Of a stretch of 64,000 nt of DNA, positions 34,931-46,510 are shown in pieces (positions within the stretch are counted from its first letter, which is position 1; every line of letters begins with the position of its first letter). A program made the translations under genes and the position numbers. The notes under the pieces are model-generated. The model saw only the letters and a list, made by a program, of their open reading frames with translations. It did not search any database and was not told the origin of the DNA. The stretch spans positions 10,813,001 to 10,877,000 of the forward strand of contig OX485807.1 of NCBI GenBank assembly GCA_950295325.1, read 5' to 3'. The DNA comes from Polytrichum commune. Taxonomy: Eukaryota; Streptophyta; Polytrichopsida; Polytrichales; Polytrichaceae.

Positions 34931-35929
34931 CTGGACCAACACTTGGTTGTAGGGAACTACATGATGTCATACATGTGCATACAAAGGAGGCATGTATTAC
35001 ATCACGTGTATGCTTTGTTTATAAGCTAGATGCATAGGTAGGCCCCCACAATGCGTACACATAAGAAGATGATAAGGAAATGATAAGGCATAAAGAAGTC
35101 TCATGAACGTCATGTGTTGAATTGTAGCAATTCCGTCTAAGTTAGTACATATGCGGCAAAAAGCCAATCCTGAGCTATATCCAGCTCTTCGATAAGGCTT
35201 CTACAAGAATCTCTTTGACTTGAAATCACGAAGGGATGACTCAACATGCATTTCTAACCATAGGATTGGCTCCATAATTAATTATCTCATCCACATGGCA
35301 ATTGCAAATGCATGGTGACTGGCATTTCGAGTCCAAGCGTTGGAGTAGAGATGCAAAAGAAGTTGTAAGGAGTCGAAGTGAAGATTAATTCACTCAAGGA
35401 ACGATCACAACGGCCCTCCTCATCAAGTTTTCGGCGGTTGATATCGTGCAGAAGGAAGGGCGAGATGTGGTCCATAGCTAGTCGCTTGCAAGTGGACCTA
35501 CCCGTGCAAGCCTTTCAACACTGATGGAATGTTGCAGGAATTGGCCTTTACGCTGACAAATGATTCGATGACCATGGGTGGTGCAAATGATGACGATCGA
35601 CGTGACAAGTTTTAGTTTGCTCGCTAGCAATCGGCTGCCGACCTCAGAATCTCCTTGCCAGCTGATCAAACTGACTCGGCTGAGGTTGAAACCGGACGTG
35701 AATTGCAATTCTAGTTAAGTTGATGAAGCTTCCAAAGCTAACGAAACTCCAAACATTATGGTTTTTACATAAAACAACGAGCCTCAATGACCTTGCTTGT
35801 AAGTTAGATGGAGCTTCGTCCAGCTTTTGTAACTGTGACCTCGCACAGAAAAGTAACATTAGTATCTTAAAACCCTAAACCCTATAACTCTACACATGAC
35901 CGTACCTACAGTTTAATTCAGAGGTTTAT

Positions 35930-36930
35930 CATCCTGATAGGTCGTTACTGTTGACAACTCCCAGAGAACTTATTCGAGCACATCCATGTGATTGTTGTCA
36001 CATCAGAGCAGCCCTTCCTTCTTCTACGAGGAATCTGATGCTAATCCTTGGTGATAAATCTCCAAACACCACCTTTACTGTAGTGAAAGCTTGTTCGTAG
36101 ATCAATCTGTCCAGTTTGGTAGCTGTGATCATGCCACACACAAAAGTAACAATATTAACTTTAGACCCTAAACCCTAGAGCTCTACACACGACTGTCTAA
36201 AAAATTCGGACCTTCATCATCATGCTTGTAGGTCTTGTCTGTTGACAGCTGCCACAGAAAACAGGAACGTCATTGGAGCACGTGGATGTGATTGTTGTCA
36301 CATTAGAGCAGCTCATCCTCTTGCGAAGAATCCGATGTCAATTCTTGGTGATGAATCTCCAAACATCACATGCACTCATAGTAAATGCTCACCTTGCTTG
36401 TAGATTGATATCTGCAGTTTTCGTGGCTGTGATCCACACAGAAAAGCAACATTATCAACCTTAACCCCTAAAACTCTACAAAATTTGGAGGTTCATCATG
36501 GTTGCAGATCTGTCTGCTGATAGCTCCCACAGAAAACAGTAACATTCTTAGAGTACATCCATGCGATTGCTGTCACATTAAAGCAGCTTCTCATATGAAA
36601 AATCTGATGTTAATTCTTGGTGATGGATCCCCAAACATCCCAATTACTTATAGTAAGTTCTTCACCTTGCTTATAGACTGATCTTGTCCAGTTTTGGTAG
36701 CTATTATCATCCCACACACAAAAAAATTTCAGAAGTCAAAAACTTCACATGACAAATTTACAAATTCAAAGGCTCATCATGCTTGTAGGTCTGCTCTGTT
36801 TATAGCTCGCACACAAAAGAGTAACCTTATTAGAGTACAGTCATTGATTGTTGTCACATTAGAGCACCTCATCCTTCTTCTACGAAGAATCTGGATCTCA
36901 ACTTTATTCATTCCTCAGTAGAATTTGTCC
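35930..36930. repeat. About 280-300-bp tandem repeat, four diverged units
   Basis: The word GTGATTGTTGTCACAT recurs at about 35988, 36287, 36563 (variant) and 36845, each time with GACAACTCCCACAGAAAA-like sequence before it and CTACGAAGAATCTGATGTCAA-like sequence after it (in part). A partial unit lies at about 42885-42975. No coding function. Confidence 0.7.
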
Positions 36931-37454
36931 CCAGTCACAAAGCAGAAGATGTCCCATAGATAATTCAAGTTTCACTTACAATATATTTGATGGCAGTAAA
37001 CTTTAATATTACATTTGTAGGATATTTAACTTTGTAGTTGCTAGGCAGAGTCACTTATTGAAGTATTTATTCATGCCATGAACCTTGTACTTTGCAATTC
37101 AAATAAATGTCAACTGTGTACATAAGGTATGTGGGTGTTATTTGCTTTGTTTGTCATGTTCTCCTACTACCAATTAGATTCACACAACGAAACTTTTGTT
37201 GCATTAGCGAGTTCACGATGAAGCATTATCAAAAATCAGATTGGACATCAAATCTCCCATGACTTTGATATGGTTATCTCTTTTGAGCATGTGTCTTCAT
37301 GGTATATCATGTCGTTGTGGTAATTTTCCAATGGCACTTCTTATGAATGAGTTTCCAAGTATCGATATGGATGGTTGAAATTTGATGGAAATCATGCCAA
37401 TCATTGCAACAAACTTTGGTATATTTTGCATCTTTAAATGAAATACTTTTCTAT

Positions 37455-37690
37455 ACTGAAATATTGTCATGGATGATTGAAACTTGGATGCAAAACCACT
37501 TGGTAAATGATAGTAATCGCAAATTTGTTAATCTATGATACCCCAAAAAATTACAAGGTATGACAATCAATGTGAAGTTTACATTTAGTGTTGGTGACAC
37601 TATATTTTGTGCAGTTAAAGTTTTACAATCAGTATCGAGGAAGACAAATAGAATTGGTGACACTAAATACACCATTTTGGTGTAGCTACT
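37455..37690 (-). repeat. Dispersed repeat, inverted partner of 43030-43260
   Basis: The reverse complement shares CCATGACAATATTTC, TGATTGAAA, CCACTTGGTAA, AAATTTACAAGG-like and AATTGGTGACACTA words with 43030-43260 in the same order. The two copies are head-to-head about 5.4 kb apart. Confidence 0.6.
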
Positions 37691-38775
37691 GGAACTTCTC
37701 AGGATCAGATTGTCATGAAATTCCGCAAACCTCAATTGATGCATGACCTTCGAAGTTACTACAGAATTTATCACAACAATCAAATACTATACAACATAAC
37801 TCACAAATTGAAGTTAGACTGCCAGTTACAGAACACGAATAAATAAACTTTTATGCCAGCTCACCACGCCCCTGCGCAATAATGCCCATCATATTAAAGT
37901 CCGAAATGACATCTTGGTGTAGAACTAGTTGATCAAAGTTGGTGGGCCTGGGGTGCATTATCATGCAAAACATATACGATTATACGTGAGTGCACATTAG
38001 GGGTATTAATTTGAACTTTGGTGGAATACATATACATATGCTACACAAAGTAACCCTTGTAGTTATGTACATGTATGGAGGATTTGAAAACATGTACAAC
38101 ATTTGTATTTGTATGGTAGGGTCATTAGACTTAGCAGCATAAGTTGTTTTAATGAGAAGTTCATTGTGGCTTTTTTTAGAGGTAGGGGATTCTAAAGTTT
38201 TCAAAAATATGTTTGTTAGTCAATTGAATGGCAAATCTAACTTTATCTAAATATCGTTGACTCAGATTAAGGCTAGCAATTTATATATGAAATCGAAACT
38301 CCTTACTACTGCAAGCCATGATACTATAATATTGAATCTTGCTTGTGAGTATGGTGTGTGTTTTGGAACAAACTTGAAGCTAAAAAACATAAAGTAGAAC
38401 AAGAAAATCAACGAAAATAAAGGTATGGTTTGTTGGGAGAGTTTGTAAGATGCATAGAAAGCTTGGTAGTCATTGGGTGGAGTGGAGGGATCCAATACAC
38501 TTGATGGACCACTCCTCAAACATGAAGATTGGCTTATGCTACTATAAGAAAGGAGCCAACAATAAGTGGACATGATACAATAATACTGATCAATTGATGG
38601 TGGGGGCATTCACGGTTGAGGTACTACTTTTGGGACAAAGGACTTAAGGACTTTGTCACATTGATCTTGGTTTTTATCATGATTTACTATTATTTGATCA
38701 ATAAATTTTACATAAATAAGTAGATAGTTCATAAGCTTTATCAAGAAAGATTTTTATTATTATTTAATAATCACC

Positions 38776-38800
38776 TTAAACCCTAAACCCTAAACCCTAG
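38776..38800. repeat. Interstitial telomere-like block (CCCTAAA)
   Basis: Three consecutive CCCTAAA-type units are embedded in unique AT-rich DNA. This is the plant telomere motif but too short to be a telomere. Confidence 0.85.
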
Positions 38801-40987
38801 GCCACATCAGTGGCATTTTTTTGCTATTTAGGTGTGCATTGGTGGTCAATTATTTCATGTTATGTATCTTGGTACCTTGGTAAAAGTGTCATGTGTTCAT
38901 TCATATAAAAAATTTTGTCCAATTCTAATACTAGATGTTCCTTTTACGTGTGGCCGTGAATATATGTATATTTGGACATGTTTGGTGCCACATGTAAAGT
39001 TGGGCAATTGCTATTCAATACATATTTGGTTCTATTGGTACACACTTGAACGATGAGTGTGAGGAAAAAATTTGGGATCGTTTCGATTGATTCTTGTTGT
39101 CCTTTTCATTCCTTGATCCTAAGATGAACAATTAAGACAACACTCCTGAATGTCCTTTAAGGAATCAAAAGGATATCTTAGATGACCCTATTCCTTGAGT
39201 CTAAATTAACTTTGTCAGTGTACTCGATATGGAGTATGAAATGTAGGTATGATCCAAAATATGCTTCACAATACAAATCTAAGCATACCAAGCATGTGAA
39301 GTTATCCAAAAAAGTTTGTTTTCCGTTAGACGGCCAAAAGTAGTACCCCAACCGTGAATGGCCCCTGGTAGACTTAGAAACAATAATTGCTTTACCTTCT
39401 ATGACATATAATGTAGCCTTAGATGCTTATGAATGTCATCAAGGGATGAAAAAGTCTTCAACAAATTTATTTATGAATGCTAGAATATTGCATTCTACAT
39501 GTGATAGGGATTGATTGTTATTCATAATCATATATGTATACTTATATTAATGACTATATGTAAATCTAAATTTTTTATGTATACATATTTTCCTTTGTAT
39601 TTTTATAATTGAAATTGTATGTATATTGCTAGAATTTACAAAAAAAAAACCTAGTATATAGGGAGATTTTAGAGTATGATGCAAACACATGTGATTCTTG
39701 GATTTCCTAAGAGGTGCACCCCGAGGTTCGTTGGAGATTCACTTGATGGATAAGATGTATTAGACAAAGACGCTTGACCAAATTCAATCTCACTATAGTC
39801 CATAACCAAGTTCCCCGCATTCTTCCAAAACCTCCCCCCGTTCCACCCAAATTTGCCCCCGATTTGCTCCAGAGACATTTAGATGCTTTAGGTGTGCTCT
39901 ACTTACGGGATTACTAAGTGTGCATAAGGGTCGTTTTTTGGAAGGGGTTGGAATTATCACCCGTTTACATCATATACCTAAGAACAACTAATTCTCATAC
40001 TCAATGAAGCAATATCGGATACCAAAATGGATCTAACATAAGTTGTCTTAATCACATACATAATTTTTCTTCAATCTAACAAACTTCAATAAGTGATAAC
40101 CTCATGTACACAACTCTTGTATTATATGGCCTTAATTATAATCACTTATAATGCATACTAGTTCAATCTCAAGTGATATAATTTGTTACAATGTAAGAAA
40201 CTCTTGTAATCCTTTTAACAATGAATCCAAATATGTAATTATATATAGGAAATGAATGTTCCTTAAAGCATATACGGTAATTACATTCAAAACCTAATTA
40301 GATGAGTTTTTTTTTTCATACATGTACCATAGGTCAAACTACCCAACTTTTTGGGCTTTTTAATAAAATGTTAATATTTTAAATTTTAAATAAAGCATTG
40401 CCAATAACTTGCAATTTTAATCGGATCCAGCTACTTGTGTGGGTCTTTTAAAATTATGCATAGGCGTAGGTTAAAAAATAAGTGTTTCAATACTTTATAT
40501 ACGTTGGGGAGTTTTTAATAAATAAACAAATATGAAACCCAATTTTTTCTACATCTCATTTTATTTTATTTGATCTTCACCAAACTTTTTGGTCCTTTAA
40601 TTCTTGTATAATTTGACATAATTTTCACAAAAGCCGTCCTCTAAGTCATTTTTAATCCGATGTCCCTTGCATATAATATGGAAGTTGCGTACCCGGGGTG
40701 ATGACTTGCAGTACAAACAAATTTACTTGTAAACACTTTCCTTCACAATTTTCCTATCAAAATTCAAAGCACATTTTCTTTATTAAGAGCTTGAGCACAC
40801 TATGAGATTCATCACGAGGCTCATGAACTTGCAAATGTGCATCCCTTGTTCTTCCAACACTATTTTTCTTTCTTTTCTTCTTTTCCCAATCAAGCATCAA
40901 GTTCTGCTAGAAACAAGTCTAGAGTTTATCCGGACAAGTAATATGGTTCTATATCCAGACAAGTGACATGATCATATGTCGCTTCGA

Positions 40988-41365
40988 TCAGAACGAGTAA
41001 TTCTCGTACTCGATGAAGCAATCAGTGACTTGATAGCGAGCCCCGATGGCGTTGCTACATGCGGGCAGGATTTGGGTGCTGATGTACTTCAAGCACGCGG
41101 TGCAGTCGGACAAGCCGTACTTACAAGTAGCACGTCCCCATGCTGTCACCCCTCCGCTCGTCTCGCTGTCCTTGTAATCGTAGCCATAGTAAGGGGTCTG
41201 TTGCGCGAGGTCTGATAGCACCAACCCAATCGCCTTGTACAATGCACTCTTCGTTGTCGTCTTCTGTGTGTTGCAGGCGGCGAATTGGAATGTGGCATCG
41301 TAAGCCTGAGCCGAGGCCACAAGGAACACCGTGAAGATGGCGAGGGTTGTGATGAGCTTCGCCAT
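40988..41365 (-). CDS. Secreted Gnk2-domain (ginkbilobin-2-like) cysteine-rich protein
   Basis: This is a 125-residue single-exon protein. MAKLITTLAIFTVFLVASAQA is a typical signal peptide, so I start at the ATG at 41365 rather than 21 codons upstream. The mature part is one Gnk2 (DUF26/stress-antifungal) domain: an early Cys in FAACNT, CKYGLSDCTACL, CSNAIGARYQVTDCF and the diagnostic end ENYSF. The usual C-X8-C-X2-C core is here C-X6-C-X2-C. Ginkbilobin-2 from Ginkgo binds mannose and inhibits fungi, and the same domain is found in cysteine-rich receptor kinases and plasmodesmal proteins of flowering plants. No kinase or membrane segment follows, so a secreted single-domain protein is expected. 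It is the only ordinary host gene seen here. Confidence 0.88.
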   Translation of the reverse strand: MAKLITTLAIFTVFLVASAQAYDATFQFAACNTQKTTTKSALYKAIGLVLSDLAQQTPYYGYDYKDSETSGGVTAWGRATCKYGLSDCTACLKYISTQILPACSNAIGARYQVTDCFIEYENYSF

Positions 41366-41405
41366 GATTCTAACTTTGCCGGTCTTGCTATAATCTGCTT
41401 GGAGC

Positions 41406-42029
41406 CTGCACAAACATGATGTCGACAATTAGTCATATATTATATGACATGCATCACGTGTTGCTAGGTCGTGTGGTGTTAGGGCTTGAGACCTAGTTAT
41501 AATATTCCTTGACAGCCTATGAACCTCACCATGGGAATCGCGGTTCCTTGCCACTGTGGATGGTTTTCTGAACTATTACAACTATGGTACATTTCCATTT
41601 TCCCATACTCATGGATTTCAAGCCTGTGTGAGTGGGAGCCTGCACTAGAATTGAAGTGCAGCTACCTAGGCTCATTCTACCATCTTGCATTTTGTTTACA
41701 GCAAATCTGAGAAGCAAAGTGCAGCTGGTTGACATTACTCTAACATCCTGAATCGGTATAATTGCAGAACCCAAAGTCATACATCCCACTAAGACTACAA
41801 TTCTAACATCCTGCACTAATTAGATTCTAGAACCAAAGTGCACCCAACTAAGATTGCTCCTCGGGACAGAGAATGTCAAGCTCTCCCCCGCTTGGCAATG
41901 TTGAGGACATGTCATTGCAGCTTTGCAAATCATTGGCAACCGCCATAAGGTCACGTGACAGAAAGCGCATCTTGTACACAGAAATGAGCTGATAGCTGAG
42001 GAGTCTATGTGATCACTGAGCACACTCAC
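41406..42029 (-). other. Probable 5' untranslated intron of the Gnk2 gene
   Basis: On the coding strand the donor AATTG|GTGAGT at 42029 and the acceptor TTTGTGCAG at 41406 frame 624 bp. The acceptor lies 40 bp before the start codon. Inside are diverged repeats of words such as CAACTGAAC and CATCCTGCA. The splice sites are predicted only from consensus. Confidence 0.45.
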
Positions 42030-42128
42030 CAATTAAGAAGACGGAGGAGCTGATAAGTGATACTCCTTAACTGTGGAGTCAACACTGAAGATGTGATGGT
42101 GTGTGGTACTCAGTGCAGGCCAGTGGCG

Positions 42129-42136
42129 TATTTATA
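42129..42136 (-). promoter_or_regulatory. TATA box of the Gnk2 gene
   Basis: TATAAATA on the minus strand lies about 100 bp upstream of the predicted leader donor, a suitable distance for a short first exon. Consensus match and position are the only evidence. Confidence 0.5.
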
Positions 42137-42299
42137 CTTGGAAATCTAGCTAGCCGGTTCCTAGAAAGGTCTGTGTGGCATCAATCTTGTGGAAAAATTT
42201 CGACAGTTTTTTCAACAACAGATAAGTTGAGAAAGTGTCATGTAGAATGGGGTTGTTGGTTGCTTTCAAATTTTGGAGTGGGCTAAGTTTTGGTTTGAC

Positions 42300-43930
42300 T
42301 TGGATGGATCTCATCATCCCCACCTCATGTCAACCTCGGGGGTGGGGGCCCGGGTGCACTTTAGGGTGTAAATTTTCATGATCGGCTTCATGAAAGTCTA
42401 GAGATTCGGTTTCTTAAGTTTTTAGTTGTAACATTTTCAAAATTCTTAAGCGTCCAAGGGTCAGTGCAGACAGGGTCTCTCCAATGTCCATGCACAAATA
42501 CGTGTATTTTAGTTTTACATGCTTTCATAAGTTTGCCTAAGTATGTCAAAAGTGATCATATCTAAAATTAACTTATTCCTCAAGTGGTCTTTTTGAATTG
42601 GTGGAAGAGTACTTTGATGTTGTTGAAGATTTAAGTTCAAATATGCTTTTCTATTTGAAATTACCAAGAATCTCATGTATCCTCTCCTATTCCTCTTTTG
42701 TGTAAGTTAATATTCAAGGCTAGATGCCCACCAACGTGTTGAGAGACCAAGGTCAACACAACTTACAAAATGCACATGTGGTGCCTTTGCCATAGAAGAT
42801 TATTATACGTATCCACAAGCTCTCTATAGGGTATACACATTTTTTAACTATCCCTTTCCTACTTGTGTCATCCTCCTACAAAGAATCTCATGTCAATCCT
42901 TGGCGATGACTCCTCAAACATCTCATTTACTCATAGTAAATATTGCTTCCCCTTGCTTGTAGATTGATTTTGTCTTTATTTGGTGCACTAAACATCCCAA
43001 TTAGTGAGGGTGGTACTAATTCAAGTCACACGCACAAATTACATTAAATATGATATTTAATTTCACCAATTCTAATTGTCTTGCTCAATACTAATTGTAC
43101 GCCATGGTATAGTGTCACCAACCCTAAATGTTAACCCAACATTAGTTGTCATTCCTTGTAAATTTTTGGGAGGATTATAGATTTACAGTGTTGCGATTAC
43201 TGTCACTTACCAAGTGGATTTTCATCCAAATTTCAATCATCCATGACAATATTTCATCTCAAGTTGCTGACAAGAGAAGGCAGGGTTTTGGCCAATGGAT
43301 GAACTCATCCATCATCCCTGACAATATGTCTTCACTTATTCATTAAAAAGTGTCATCCAAAAAGTTACCGTAGTGACATAATATGACATTATAACACTAA
43401 ACACTATATTCGTTAAATTGAGACTTTTTGGGCATTTTGAGACAATCACAGAAATAACAACAAGGATAAATGGAACACATATTGGAGAAAGTTGTAAGAT
43501 GCGAACACTTTGAAGCGGGTGTTTAGAACAAGAACCCCATTAATAACTCATATTTGGGATTGTTTGGGGTGGGCAATCCAAACCTTAGGCCAAGTTGAAG
43601 GGGAAATCTTAAAACATTTATATTATCGCACAAAAACTTGTATGAATATGGCTTAGGTAGCGCAATCCAAACCATAGATCATATTGAAGGGGAAATATGT
43701 GAACCAATATAATATAACATACAAAATATTCCAAACTCATATTTGTGATGGTTTAGGTAGGGCAATCCAAACCTTAGACCATATGGAAGGGGAAATCATG
43801 TGACACTTATATTATTGCAAAAAAAAACATACAAAGTGTGGCATGTAAAATGCATAGCATGCTAACACAACACATCCATTGGATAGTGCGACCCAAAATG
43901 TTCTTGCCTATGGCCCAAAACCCTACGCCT
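42300..43930. other. 1.6 kb without a gene, between the Gnk2 gene and element B
   Basis: No coding region is seen. The stretch holds repeat copies related to 35930-36930 (about 42885-42975) and to 37455-37690 (43030-43260), plus three diverged copies of a unit with GGGCAATCCAAACCTTAG and GAAGGGGAAAT (about 43565, 43660, 43755). The left end of element B should lie here, but I could not define a terminal repeat. Confidence 0.55.
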
Positions 43931-43938
43931 ACTATGGC

Positions 43939-44757
43939 CTATCTAGCCTCGGAGACTACCTCTTTTTCTTTTGCTTCATTTTCTTTTGCTTTTTTTTCTT
44001 TTGCCTCTTTTTCTTTTGCCTCTTTTTCTTTTGCTGCGGCTTCTTTTGCTCGCATTGCTTCAACATTCCTGAAAATCTCCGCCCCGCGACTATAGCCATT
44101 CTTGGGGTGACCGCCATCAATAACACATTTTGGATTCCGTCGGCCGCCCGAATTATACGACGAAGAATTCGAATACGATGAAGTGGACTGTCTTGCATTT
44201 CTGGTCATGGAGTAGAAACGCTCCAACTCGACGGACGTACTAGCCCGCATAGGTTTACGGGTGGGAGCAACTTGCAACGCGTGAATGCAAGAACACACGT
44301 GTTAGTTTAGGGAGGAAGACCCAAATGTGTCACACGTTCATTTTTTAAGTGCCGGATGATTGTAATGCGCGGTTAACCATGTTTTGGGGGGGGGGGGGGG
44401 GTTCACCTTGTCACCGGGGGCGTTCCCGTCGGAGTCGGCGAGGAGGGGCAATGCGTCCCGCAAAGGAATAGGAAGGGTGCCACTCTTCGTAGGCCGAGCG
44501 TCCATCCGCAGCCGCCGTTGAGGTGTACTACTGCCGCCGGGCCGAGAGGGGGACGTCCGGACGCATTTGCGATTTATGCCCTTGAGCGGCGACGGGGACG
44601 GAGATCGCCGGAAGATTTGCTTGGGTGGGGGGCTATCGACGACGCCGGCGTCAAGAGGCTCCTTGGAGTAGTCGATGGTGGACGCGGCATCGTAGACGGT
44701 CTCGTAGAAGAAGCTCCCCAAGTTTGATTCGCTGACGATGTCAATCGAGGGCTCCAA
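43939..44757 (-). pseudogene. Accessory gene of element B, homologue of 28477-29369
   Basis: Exon 1 (about 44770-44407, preceded by a strong acceptor TTTTCCCATCAG) encodes DAASTIDYS, GVVDSPPP, PSPSPL and RRLRM. Exon 2 (to 43939) encodes SSYNSGG, NGYSRGAEIFRNVEAM and a tail of KEKEA repeats likely to form a helix. The element A homologue splices at CAG|GTGGCT; the same place here reads CAA|GTTGCT, so the acceptor AG is lost and the nearest AG would shift the frame by one base. No in-frame ATG is obvious at the start of exon 1, so a further 5' exon or a lost start is possible. No known domain. It is transcribed in the same direction as the polyprotein, about 110 bp after its stop. Confidence 0.6.
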
Positions 44758-46099
44758 ACGCTGATGGGAAAATTAAAACAAACAAAACCCAAGGGGAGGG
44801 GGGAGCATGTGAAAATCGATATACAATTGAGGCATAATATATCACACACAATGGCACACCATGTAGTATCTCAAATGAGTTTATTATATTTTGCGTGAGA
44901 GTACAACTCTCTGTATATATAGTCCTTCGGATCCATGTATCTTTCGCCTATCGGATTACAACTAAGGAACCGGGGCATGGGTAGTCCGCTCCCCACGAGC
45001 GTTTGAAGGTACTTAAGTAGGTCTAACAAAAAGCGGTCTCGGACCTTCTCGACCGTCCACGTGGGGCAAACTATGAAGTTGGAGGTCGGGTTCAAAATGT
45101 TTTTGGAAGCGCTGTCGTCCACCATCAACGTGTTGTCACGGGTGGGACGAACGTCGTAGGGACAGCCGACCATGGTCGGACGCTGGTCCCATACGACTGG
45201 CTTCAAGACCTTAAGAAATTGGTTTACGGCGGGGTTGTTGGGCTTCTTCACAACCCTGCCCTCGGGGGTGTATAATGTTTTACAAGAATCTTGTCCTATG
45301 ACCAAGCACGGGGGTTGGAGTCCCTTGAAGATGAACTCCACGACGGCCTGGGTGTTCTCGGACTTCATGGAGCTCCACACGATCACCCACCATTTGGATA
45401 GGGCGACCTGCAGGAAGCGCCGAAGCTACGGGCGGAGGTACACTAGCTTGCTTTTGATGTACGCGGGGGGACCATCGTAGTTCTCGTCCTCGGGCTTGCA
45501 GAAAGGCACCGAGGGGACCTTGGGACAGTGCACGCACTGGACGAGGACCCCGTTGAGGTCTAGCACCAGGAACCGTGTCTTGGGCGGCGGAGACGGGGAG
45601 GGCAAAATCGGGGGGACCACCGCGCTGTCCTCCACGCTCCTCGGGGAGGACCGGTGGGGAGCCACGACGCTATGCTCCGATCCCTGCGGCGACGAGCGAG
45701 AGAAGGCGGCGAGGACTATGTTATGCTATGTTTAATTCAAGCAGAACGGAAATTTTGTGCAAACACAAGAAGAATTGGACCATTGGTGGCAACAAAAACA
45801 TACAAGGGGAACAACATACATTGGGACACGGATGCTAACATATGGGCGCCAAAAATAATAATTTTATTGTTACAAATCTCTATGTACAATTTGAGGGGGG
45901 GGCGCGGTGAACGAGGGCATTCACACTATCCTAATTGTACATCTACAAAATTGGTTGCGCGCCGCCAAGGTTGAGCGTAGTCGAGTGAGGTGAGACGAAG
46001 GGGATCGCGGGGGGAGCACGTTGTTGGGTGCGTCAGGGGGTGTAGTTCCTCATAGCTAGGGGGGACAAGACCACGCCAACAAGACAATGACCAAGGAGG

Positions 46100-46119
46100 T
46101 TTGGGTCGGTCGACCCAAA
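46100..46119. repeat. Type-B palindrome in polyprotein B intron 3
   Basis: A perfect TTTGGGTCGGTCGACCCAAA just after the exon 3 donor (46142). Element A has four type-A sites in the intron at the same gene position. Confidence 0.9.
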
Positions 46120-46421
46120 CTGGGAGGGCTCAGTGTGTTACCTCGCCCTGGTCATGTCTCGACGATGTGGATGCCTCCACCGTCCCCGGTGCCCCACCTC
46201 TCTCGCCACCGCCTTCTCCGCCTACGTCAGGGACCTTGTCCTGCAAAGGTTGAGCATCAGGCCCTTGTCCTAAACCAATCTCCGCATATGCATCATGCAT
46301 GGGTTCATCGATTTGGTTAGGATTAGAGGTATCACCAGGCCCTTGGAGGCCTTCAACATCTAACATGGTTGTGTCTCTTTGAGACACAAGTTCGTCAAGG
46401 GAGGACTGAGCTGCTCCGGGG

Positions 46422-46441
46422 TTTGGGTCGGGCGACCCAAA
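46422..46441. repeat. Type-B palindrome in coding exon 3, copy nearer the 3' end
   Basis: TTTGGGTCGGGCGACCCAAA is read on the minus strand as QFGSPDPNP. The arms are perfect; the central bases are GG. Confidence 0.9.
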
Positions 46442-46490
46442 CTGTCCTGCATCGGGGGAGGCGCCTTGGGGCACTACAGTCGAGGGTGGG

Positions 46491-46510
46491 TTTGGGTCGG
46501 TCGACCCAAA
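46491..46510. repeat. Type-B palindrome in coding exon 3, second copy
   Basis: TTTGGGTCGGTCGACCCAAA is read on the minus strand as MFGSTDPNP, in the same frame as the copy at 46422. It lies in the Pro-rich linker, where a short insert should be tolerated. Confidence 0.9.

Larger units (their letters stand above)
29370..40987. other. 11.6 kb without a convincing gene
   Basis: Only short frames with no recognisable domain occur. The stretch is AT-rich, with a GC-richer island at about 33000-33770 that gives frames on both strands but no coding texture; it may be a degraded retroelement. Telomere-like blocks occur at about 35870 and 38776-38800. Diverged repeats are listed separately. I cannot place the right end of element A, which should lie soon after 29369. 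Confidence 0.6.
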
